Part shown: piece by piece, positions 1 to 3,730 of the stretch
Position numbering within the stretch: position 1 is the first letter of the stretch
How the letters are laid out: each line of letters opens with the position of its first letter
From: Thermoplasmata archaeon
Lineage (GTDB): Archaea > Thermoplasmatota > Thermoplasmata > UBA10834
Reading direction: 5' to 3'
Length of the DNA: 7,387 nucleotides
NCBI GenBank assembly: GCA_022865445.1
Contig: JALHSX010000040.1
Location: 1 to 7,387, forward strand
Program-made: the position numbers and the translations under genes
Notes under the pieces: generated by a model
Databases searched by the model: none
What the model was told of the DNA's origin: nothing
What the model saw: the letters and a program-made list of their open reading frames with translations, nothing else

Positions 1-2
1 AC

Positions 3-104
3 GAGTTCAAGAAGTTCATGATCGTCCAAAAGGTGAGGAACAGGCCGGCCATGGTCGGGATAATCCCCACGACCTTCGATAAGACGGGAATCAAGCCCGG
101 CTGA
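3..104 (+). CDS. 3' end of an unrecognised gene (partial, cut by window start)
   Basis: An open frame runs from the window edge to a TGA at 102-104 and encodes 33 residues ending in DKTGIKPG. I do not recognise the family. Support for coding on this strand: 26 of 33 codons begin with a purine and nearly all end in G or C, as in the core genes of this window. The minus strand is also open here and would read as a hydrophobic segment, but its codon pattern is poorer. The last few codons (from about 84) are repeated at 1141-1161, where they form an orphan tail ending in the matching TGA. This is the left border of the tandem duplication and it supports the idea that a real gene end lay here. Function unknown. 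Confidence 0.45.
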   Translation, partial: EFKKFMIVQKVRNRPAMVGIIPTTFDKTGIKPG

Positions 105-171
105 GCTGTCCGGCAAGGCAATTCGCCGTTCCCCCCAAATGTCGTCGTTTCTATACCCCCCTAGTCAGTAG

Positions 172-190
172 AAGAAGACTACGTCTTCTT
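172..190. promoter_or_regulatory. Inverted repeat upstream of pilin 1, not kept in copy 2
   Basis: Perfect 8-base arms AAGAAGAC (172-179) and GTCTTCTT (183-190) flank a 3-base spacer. In the second copy the left arm survives (about 1227-1234) but the right arm has changed, so the symmetry is specific to copy 1. It could be a regulator site or chance. It lies about 90 bases before the TATA box. Confidence 0.3.
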
Positions 191-235
191 GCGGGTCAAT
201 AGTTTGCGACATAGCCAGATATCTCCGGTCGGCAA

Positions 236-251
236 TTATCGAAGTCGATAA
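236..251. promoter_or_regulatory. Putative operator, pilin 1 (TTATCGA-N2-TCGATAA)
   Basis: A 16-base inverted repeat with 7-base arms and centre AG lies about 30 bases upstream of the pilin TATA box. The same dyad is kept in front of pilin 2 (1289-1304, centre AT), although most of the surrounding upstream sequence has diverged. Selective retention suggests binding by a dimeric transcription factor. The upstream position suits an activator or a repressor acting beside the basal factors. The regulator is not identified; the small wHTH gene at 2119-2355 is a neighbour candidate by inference only. Confidence 0.55.
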
Positions 252-279
252 CGACTGTCTTTGAGAACCAGCCACAAAG

Positions 280-287
280 CTATATAA
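280..287 (+). promoter_or_regulatory. TATA box of pilin 1
   Basis: CTATATAA preceded by a purine-rich BRE-like CAAAG. Archaeal initiation about 25 bases downstream would fall near 306-311, giving a leader of about 40 nt that starts just before the 5'UTR hairpin. The same box occurs at the equivalent place before pilin 2 (1333-1340). Confidence 0.75.
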
Positions 288-315
288 GCCCTGCTCAAGC
301 GTATTACTTCCTACG

Positions 316-338
316 CGGGCTGGAAGGCCTGCGGGAGG
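316..338 (+). promoter_or_regulatory. 5'UTR hairpin with GNRA loop plus Shine-Dalgarno, pilin 1
   Basis: CGGGCT (316-321) and GGCCTG (326-331) can form a 6-bp stem (two G-U pairs) closed by a GGAA tetraloop. The stem is followed after one base by GGGAGG (333-338), a strong ribosome-binding site 10 bases before the ATG. In copy 2 the equivalent T at 321 is C and the loop is GAAA, so both pairing and GNRA loop are kept. A role in translation or mRNA stability is inferred. Confidence 0.5.
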
Positions 339-348
339 ACAAAACAAT

Positions 349-873
349 ATGAAGAAGATTTGGAGAATCCGAAAGGATTCAGAGGCGGTATCCCCCGTCA
401 TCGCAACCATTCTAATGGTCGCGATCACCGTCGTTCTGGCGGCCGTGCTGTATGTCATGGTCCTAGGATTCGGGGGCACGTCGACACAAACCCCAGCGGC
501 AACGTATCAGAAGAACACGATAACGAATGGTCAGAAGATCACGATCGTGTCCATAACGAAGACTGATGTGCCGTGGGACGACGTGAAGATACAGGTGTCG
601 GATGGAACGAACATCGCTGCGTGGAGCCCGACAAAGGCAGCACTGAGCACCACAGTAGCCGTCAACTACACTACGCAGACTCTTGGAAGCTTGACCATTT
701 GCGTCATTGTGACCGATGTATCCGGTAACGGATACGTGAGTGGAACGGACTACTTCCAGGTATTCACGTACGGTGGGGCAACAGCCTTCGCTTCCGGCAC
801 CCAGTACTCTGCGGTCTTGCTCTACGAGCCCTCTGGTGAGCGGTGTGGCCAGGCCATAACGTTCACTGGCTAG
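349..873 (+). CDS. Archaeal type IV pilin (prepilin), pilin 1
   Basis: This 174-residue protein has the archaeal type IV pilin N-terminal signature (Pilin_N, formerly DUF1628). A short basic start (MKKIWRIRKD) is followed by the hydrophobic stretch from AVSPVIATILMVAITVVL to about residue 41. Family members are cut by a PibD-type prepilin peptidase just before this helix, here within about residues 9-13; the helix then packs the pilus core. Residues 45-174 form a Thr/Ser/Gly-rich, probably beta-rich, extracellular head. Pilin 2 (1402-1932) is identical over residues 1-45 and diverges after that. Pilin 1 alone has cysteines at 118 and 166, a possible surface disulfide. The start is fixed by GGGAGG at 333-338. 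The gene appears monocistronic, with a TATA box at 280 and a hairpin/pyrimidine terminator after the stop. No assembly ATPase or membrane platform gene is in the window, so it may form a pilus or another surface filament using machinery encoded elsewhere. Confidence 0.9.
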   Translation: MKKIWRIRKDSEAVSPVIATILMVAITVVLAAVLYVMVLGFGGTSTQTPAATYQKNTITNGQKITIVSITKTDVPWDDVKIQVSDGTNIAAWSPTKAALSTTVAVNYTTQTLGSLTICVIVTDVSGNGYVSGTDYFQVFTYGGATAFASGTQYSAVLLYEPSGERCGQAITFTG

Positions 874-909
874 ATAGAAAGCTCGTGGCACCGACAGAAC
901 GAAACAAAA

Positions 910-971
910 CCTCTTAGTTGAAGAGGCCCTCGTGGCTTCTTCAAGATCCCTTTCTCTTTTCTCTCCTCTTT
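910..971 (+). terminator. 3' hairpin block and pyrimidine tract after pilin 1
   Basis: Two hairpins overlap and exclude each other. A: CCTCTT (910-915) with AAGAGG (921-926). B: GAAGAGGCC (920-928) with GGCTTCTTC (934-942), 9 pairs including one G-U, loop CTCGT. An unbroken pyrimidine run follows at 947-971. Archaeal termination relies on T-rich tracts, so this is the likely pilin 1 terminator. Positions 884-975 are identical to 1943-2034. Confidence 0.6.
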
Positions 972-1018
972 GATGCTATGTCTGATCAACTTCTCATACA
1001 CGTTGACCGGAATCGGTG

Positions 1019-1129
1019 CTAGCGGATCCTCACCGAAGTATTCGCCATCTTGTCTGGCCACTTTTCTCCGTGATCGCGAGCGTCCACTGCCGTCCCAACT
1101 GTCAGGTCAAGTAGCAGGAGGGAGCGGGG
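1019..1129 (-). pseudogene. 3' fragment of an RDD-family membrane protein gene
   Basis: Read on the minus strand, 36 residues plus a TAG (1019-1021) align with the C-terminal end of the intact RDD protein at 2377-2793. Both contain LLLLD, then AVD, KW and DKMANTSV; I count 21 of 33 identical positions after the first Leu. The frame is intact, but there is no start and homology stops at about 1129, next to the left border of the second pilin copy (1141). It therefore looks like a fragment made by the duplication breakpoint rather than a working gene. DNA matching the sequence just beyond the RDD stop is also kept (about 1000-1018 versus 2356-2376). Confidence 0.75.
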
Positions 1130-1288
1130 TTCTTGACATGACGAGGATCAAGTCCAGCTGAGCTGTCCGGCAGGGCTGGTCGCATTTTCTGCAAATCTTG
1201 ATGTCTTCGTACCCCCCGCGGTGGAAGAAGACTATTCCTCCTTTTGAGTCCACAGTCTGCGACATGGCCAGATGTCTCCAATCGGCAA

Positions 1289-1304
1289 TTATCGAATTCG
1301 ATAA
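1289..1304. promoter_or_regulatory. Putative operator, pilin 2 (TTATCGAATTCGATAA)
   Basis: Perfect 16-base palindrome at the place equivalent to 236-251, about 29 bases before the TATA box. The arms are unchanged between copies; only the centre differs. A second, weaker dyad (GACAT/ATGTC, 1261-1276) lies just upstream and is imperfect in copy 1. Confidence 0.6.
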
Positions 1305-1332
1305 CGATTGTCTTTGAGAACTAGCCGCAAAT

Positions 1333-1340
1333 CTATATAG
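1333..1340 (+). promoter_or_regulatory. TATA box of pilin 2
   Basis: CTATATAG with an upstream CAAAT element, aligned with the pilin 1 box. A start site near 1359-1364 is expected. The leader from 1345 to 1373 is identical to that of pilin 1. Confidence 0.75.
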
Positions 1341-1368
1341 GTTATGCTCAAGCGTATTACTTCCTACG

Positions 1369-1391
1369 CGGGCCGAAAGGCCTGCGGGAGG
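1369..1391 (+). promoter_or_regulatory. 5'UTR GAAA-loop hairpin plus Shine-Dalgarno, pilin 2
   Basis: CGGGCC (1369-1374), GAAA loop, GGCCTG (1379-1384): a 6-bp stem with one G-U pair. GGGAGG (1386-1391) follows, 10 bases before the ATG. Pairing and GNRA loop are kept relative to copy 1 despite substitutions in both stem and loop. Confidence 0.5.
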
Positions 1392-1401
1392 ACAAAACAA
1401 T

Positions 1402-1932
1402 ATGAAGAAGATTTGGAGAATCCGAAAGGATTCAGAGGCGGTATCCCCCGTCATCGCAACCATCCTAATGGTCGCGATCACCGTCGTTCTAGCGGCCGTG
1501 CTGTATGTCATGGTTCTAGGATTCGGAGGAACGTCGAGCCACACCCCAGTGGCCACGTATTCGAAGAACACGATAACGGGTGGTCAGCAGATCACGATCG
1601 TGTCCATAACGAAGACTGATGTGCCGTGGGACGATGTGAGGATACAGGTGTCGGATGGAACGAACATCGCTGAGTGGAACACGACAAAGGCAGCGGTGAT
1701 TGCTGCTGGCCCAGCAACGGTCAACCTAACTGCGAAGACTCTGGGAAGCTTGACAGTCAGCGTCATTTTGACCGATGTATCCGGTAACGGCTATGTCAGT
1801 GGAACGGACTTCTTCACCGCATTCACATACGGTGGAGCGACCGGCTTCTCATCGGGAACCGAGTACTCTGCGGTCTTGCTCTACGAGATCTCTGGTGAGC
1901 GGATTGGCCAACCCATGACGTTCAATGGCTAG
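1402..1932 (+). CDS. Archaeal type IV pilin (prepilin), pilin 2
   Basis: This 176-residue paralogue of pilin 1 has the same class III signal segment, AVSPVIATILMVAITVVL helix and head fold. Residues 1-45 are identical to pilin 1 although several codons differ silently (for example ATT/ATC, CTG/CTA, GTC/GTT, GGG/GGA). The head carries many replacements and a 2-residue insertion near 103. The blocks TIVSITKTDVPWDD and TDVSGNGYVSGTD are shared. It has no cysteine: the pilin 1 cysteines correspond to Ser120 and Ile168. The start is set by GGGAGG at 1386-1391. It has its own promoter and terminator, so each pilin is probably a separate transcript under the same type of operator. The two may be co-assembled major and minor subunits or alternative subunits; the sequence does not decide. 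Confidence 0.9.
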   Translation: MKKIWRIRKDSEAVSPVIATILMVAITVVLAAVLYVMVLGFGGTSSHTPVATYSKNTITGGQQITIVSITKTDVPWDDVRIQVSDGTNIAEWNTTKAAVIAAGPATVNLTAKTLGSLTVSVILTDVSGNGYVSGTDFFTAFTYGGATGFSSGTEYSAVLLYEISGERIGQPMTFNG

Positions 1933-1968
1933 ATAGATGGTCCGTGGCACCGACAGAACGAAACAAAA

Positions 1969-2030
1969 CCTCTTAGTTGAAGAGGCCCTCGTGGCTTCTT
2001 CAAGATCCCTTTCTCTTTTCTCTCCTCTTT
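1969..2030 (+). terminator. 3' hairpin block and pyrimidine tract after pilin 2
   Basis: Exact copy of 910-971: hairpin A at 1969-1985, overlapping hairpin B at 1979-2001, pyrimidine run at 2006-2030. It probably ends the pilin 2 transcript before the wHTH gene. Confidence 0.6.
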
Positions 2031-2118
2031 GATGTTGCATCTGGTCTCATCGATCCCGTCAGATTGAAGGCGGTCATCCACGGAAAGGGCTTTCTGGGCG
2101 AGAGTCATAGGCCATCGC

Positions 2119-2355
2119 ATGGGAGATGATCGCGAGACTCTCGCGATGACTGACAACGAAGCCGAGGCCTTCGTAGTCAGACTGCTGAAGGAGCAAGGAC
2201 CTCAGAGTACGATGCAGATAGAGAAGCTCGCGAGGAAGGAGCACAAGCGTTGCCCCGATCAGACCGTGATATTCCTGATGAAGATGAAGAAGAAGGGTCT
2301 GATAAGGGGGGAGGCTTCGCTGGAGAAGAAGGGTTGGGTCTGGTCGACTCCATAG
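2119..2355 (+). CDS. Small winged-helix-like DNA-binding protein
   Basis: 78 codons from ATG 2119, or 69 from ATG 2146; upstream the frame is open only to a TGA at 2065-2067. The body reads as a compact winged helix: helix 1 NEAEAFVVRLLKEQG, helix 2 TMQIEKLARKE, recognition helix DQTVIFLMKMKKKGL, then a short wing ending in GWVWSTP. It is Lys/Arg-rich with no other domain. I recognise the fold type, not a named family. The second start overlaps the right arm of a perfect inverted repeat (2129-2147), which would suit autoregulation. Neither start has a well-spaced Shine-Dalgarno: GGGAG at 2121-2125 is 20 bases before ATG 2146. I see no clear TATA box. The gene is convergent with RDD (21-base gap) and is absent from the equivalent place in the left duplication copy. 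Regulation of the pilins is a guess from location. Confidence 0.7.
   Translation: MGDDRETLAMTDNEAEAFVVRLLKEQGPQSTMQIEKLARKEHKRCPDQTVIFLMKMKKKGLIRGEASLEKKGWVWSTP
2129..2147. promoter_or_regulatory. Perfect inverted repeat at the wHTH gene start
   Basis: ATCGCGAG (2129-2136), spacer ACT, CTCGCGAT (2140-2147). The right arm runs into the ATG at 2146-2148. This is a strong candidate operator, or an mRNA hairpin hiding that start codon. If translation begins at 2119, the repeat lies inside the coding sequence. Confidence 0.5.
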
Positions 2356-2376
2356 GCACGTCCAGAGGAACAGGTG

Positions 2377-2793
2377 CTAGTGTATCATCACTGAGGTATT
2401 CGCCATCTTGTCCGACCATTTCTGTCTAGGGTCGTGGGTGTCCACTGCCATCCCAATTATCCAATCAAGCAGCAGGAGGGGTGCGAAGACCTTCGACACG
2501 TTCCTCATGAACGCCTGCGCCATGGTCATCTTGCCAGTCGTCGATACGGTCTTCAAGCGCAGCAGCATCTTCCCGAGGGTGCCTCCGACAGAGGAGTCGA
2601 AGAACGAGGCGTACAAGAACAGGAGGCCGCCCGCAAACCACCAGGGGAAAAGCCATGACATCCCCACCAAATGGAACAGGATCGAGGTCGGAGCGAAGAT
2701 GATGAGCGAGTCGATCACGATGGCAACGAACCTTCGAAGCCAATGCTCCTGAAGCGCTTGGTCGCGGCTTAGATAATCGAATCCAGTCACCAT
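2377..2793 (-). CDS. RDD-family membrane protein
   Basis: 138 residues, about one RDD domain (PF06271 type). The family hallmarks are visible: basic-rich entry and Asp in the first segment (RRFVAIVIDSLII, residues 20-32), SVGGTLGKMLLRLKTV (68-83) after the second segment, and KWSDKMANTSV (125-135) at the end. Predicted membrane segments are at about 22-43, 46-65 and 103-118. RDD proteins sit in the cytoplasmic membrane; some have been linked to ion or small-molecule transport, but for most, including this one, the role is unknown. The ATG (2791-2793) has AAGGAG 10 bases upstream (2804-2809) and a TATA box at 2834-2841, so the start is well supported. A duplicated fragment of its 3' end lies at 1019-1129. 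Confidence 0.85.
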   Translation of the reverse strand: MVTGFDYLSRDQALQEHWLRRFVAIVIDSLIIFAPTSILFHLVGMSWLFPWWFAGGLLFLYASFFDSSVGGTLGKMLLRLKTVSTTGKMTMAQAFMRNVSKVFAPLLLLDWIIGMAVDTHDPRQKWSDKMANTSVMIH

Positions 2794-2833
2794 TGCACAG
2801 CAGCTCCTTGTTGTCCTCGGATGCCTCCAATGT

Positions 2834-2841
2834 CTATATTA
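2834..2841 (-). promoter_or_regulatory. TATA box of the RDD gene
   Basis: Minus-strand TAATATAG with purine-rich CGAAAG upstream. Expected initiation near 2812 gives a leader of about 18 nt that contains the AAGGAG site. A 6-base inverted repeat CGAGTG/CACTCG (2846-2851 and 2862-2867) sits just upstream and may be an operator. Confidence 0.55.
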
Positions 2842-2982
2842 CTTTCGAGTGAAGGCGCCGCCACTCGGATCGCCCGTCTGTCATCACATGTCAGCAGGAA
2901 TTATTTCGTCATCGTGGCGGTCACATATCATCGGTCTAGCCTTAAGAACCATCGGCCAGATTCAGAGTACCCTCACGTGCCA

Positions 2983-2990
2983 CTAAATAC
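2983..2990 (+). promoter_or_regulatory. TATA-like box of tsr3
   Basis: CTAAATAC, the only A/T-rich element close before the gene. Initiation about 25 bases on would be at 3008-3015, giving an essentially leaderless mRNA starting at ATG 3016. No Shine-Dalgarno precedes that ATG, which agrees. The rest of the divergent RDD-tsr3 interval (2868-2975) shows nothing else I can support. Confidence 0.5.
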
Positions 2991-3015
2991 CCGCGCGCAC
3001 CCTCCCCGTCCTGAC

Positions 3016-3561
3016 ATGGTAGCGATAAGGCTCTTCGCGCTGATGGAGCACGAGGACGATCCGAAGAAATGCACGGCTGCGAAGCTCGTGCGCCTGGGCG
3101 ACCTCAAGGAAGCCACTCAGATCAGACGGATACCGCGCGGTGCTCTGGTGCTAGACCCCGAGTCCGAGAAGGCTCTGTCTAAGGAGGACTTGGAGGCTGC
3201 GAACAGGTTCGGCATACTCGTGCTCGACTGCTCGTGGAACAAACTCGCGAAGTTCCCGAGGTTGAAGGCGGGCCTGAAGCACAGGGGCCTGCCGTTCCTG
3301 CTCGCCGCGAATCCGACCAACTTCGGCAAGGCACAGAGGCTGTCGACCGCGGAGGCGCTGGCCGCCGCGGTATACATGCTCGGAGAGAAATCTCAATCGG
3401 AGCACCTCATGAGCAGGTTCAAATGGGGTCCGGTCTTCCTCTCGATCAACAAAGAGCGCCTGGAGGCGTACGCTGCAGCTAGCACGAGCGCGGAAGTCGT
3501 TGCTGAGCAGAACAGAATGTTAATTGCAACCGAAAGACACAAAGACGAACCAACAGAGTAG
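3016..3561 (+). CDS. tsr3: Tsr3 family rRNA aminocarboxypropyltransferase (DUF367)
   Basis: 181 residues. Tsr3 transfers the 3-amino-3-carboxypropyl group of S-adenosylmethionine to a (methyl)pseudouridine of small-subunit rRNA, a late step of ribosome maturation in the cytoplasm. Family landmarks in order: DDPKKCTAAKLVR (14-26), ALVLDPESEKALS (43-55), LVLDCSWNK (68-76), and LPFLLAANPTNFGKAQRLST (92-111), which contributes to the SAM site in this SPOUT-like fold, followed by the EALAAAVYMLG helix. Length is normal for archaeal members, with a short charged tail. I prefer ATG 3016 over the longer open frame from 2821, because the extra 65 residues resemble no Tsr3 and cover the promoter. It lies upstream of mcm and nmd3 in the same direction, with a pyrimidine tract between, so it is probably transcribed separately. 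Confidence 0.92.
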   Translation: MVAIRLFALMEHEDDPKKCTAAKLVRLGDLKEATQIRRIPRGALVLDPESEKALSKEDLEAANRFGILVLDCSWNKLAKFPRLKAGLKHRGLPFLLAANPTNFGKAQRLSTAEALAAAVYMLGEKSQSEHLMSRFKWGPVFLSINKERLEAYAAASTSAEVVAEQNRMLIATERHKDEPTE

Positions 3562-3582
3562 CCTTATGTATCACATTGTCGA

Positions 3583-3598
3583 TTCCCTTTCCCCTTTT
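3583..3598 (+). terminator. Pyrimidine-tract terminator after tsr3
   Basis: A 16-base unbroken C/T run, 22 bases past the tsr3 stop, resembling the tracts after the two pilins. There is no clear hairpin. It may end tsr3 transcription or only attenuate it into mcm. Confidence 0.4.
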
Positions 3599-3629
3599 GC
3601 CAACCGTTCAGGGAAGGGCAGGGCATCGA

Positions 3630-3642
3630 CCGTGAATCACGG
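3630..3642. promoter_or_regulatory. Palindrome just before the mcm start region
   Basis: CCGTGA-A-TCACGG, perfect 6-base arms around one base, directly followed by a G run (3641-3646) and the ATG at 3649. It may be an operator or a leader hairpin affecting access to the start. No convincing TATA box lies nearby; CTTATGTA at 3563-3570 is a weak possibility. Confidence 0.35.
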
Positions 3643-3730
3643 GGGGATATGAACGCCGAAAGAATACACGCCTGAGGACCTAGTCGCCATCTGGGAGGAG
3701 TTCCTGGGAGGGCAAGAGCGTAGGCACCAG

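Larger units (their letters stand above)
84..975 (+). repeat. Tandem duplication, left copy (pilin 1 unit)
   Basis: This stretch aligns with 1141-2034 at an offset of 1053-1059 bases. It contains the last codons of the upstream gene, the promoter region, the pilin gene and the 3' hairpin block. Conservation is uneven. The far-upstream part (about 110-230) is well diverged, whereas the palindrome, TATA box, 5'UTR, first 45 pilin codons and the last 92 bases are nearly or fully identical. The homology continues on the far side: 1000-1129 matches 2356-2475 (3' end of the RDD gene). Confidence 0.9.
1141..2034 (+). repeat. Tandem duplication, right copy (pilin 2 unit)
   Basis: Second copy of the pilin unit, matching 84-975. 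It starts with an orphan tail of the upstream gene (codons TRIKSS then TGA at 1159-1161). It continues through diverged upstream DNA, the palindrome, TATA box, leader and pilin 2, and ends in the shared 92-base 3' block. To its right lie the wHTH gene and the intact RDD gene, so this copy keeps the fuller gene order. Confidence 0.9.

Noticed and set aside
1..105. Minus-strand hydrophobic frame at the window start as an alternative membrane-protein gene
   Set aside because: Codon pattern is weaker than on the plus strand, and the duplicated gene-end with matching TGA at 1159-1161 favours the plus-strand reading; not fully excluded.
165..479. Antisense open frame over the pilin 1 start, with a similar one at 1107-1571
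   Set aside because: They resemble each other only because the underlying DNA is duplicated; they run antisense to a clear pilin gene and its promoter and show no recognisable domain.
870..1061. Minus-strand frame with a Lys-rich peptide also found at 1929-2156
   Set aside because: The shared peptide is the reverse reading of the identical 92-base hairpin/pyrimidine block; no ribosome-binding site, and the frame does not match the RDD fragment.
970..1161. Plus-strand 63-codon open frame between the pilins
   Set aside because: It overlaps the minus-strand RDD fragment and ends at the duplicated TGA of the upstream gene; its codons are unlike the neighbours.
2821..3015. 65-residue N-terminal extension of Tsr3
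   Set aside because: It covers both divergent promoters, does not resemble the family, and a TATA-like box at 2983-2990 points to ATG 3016.
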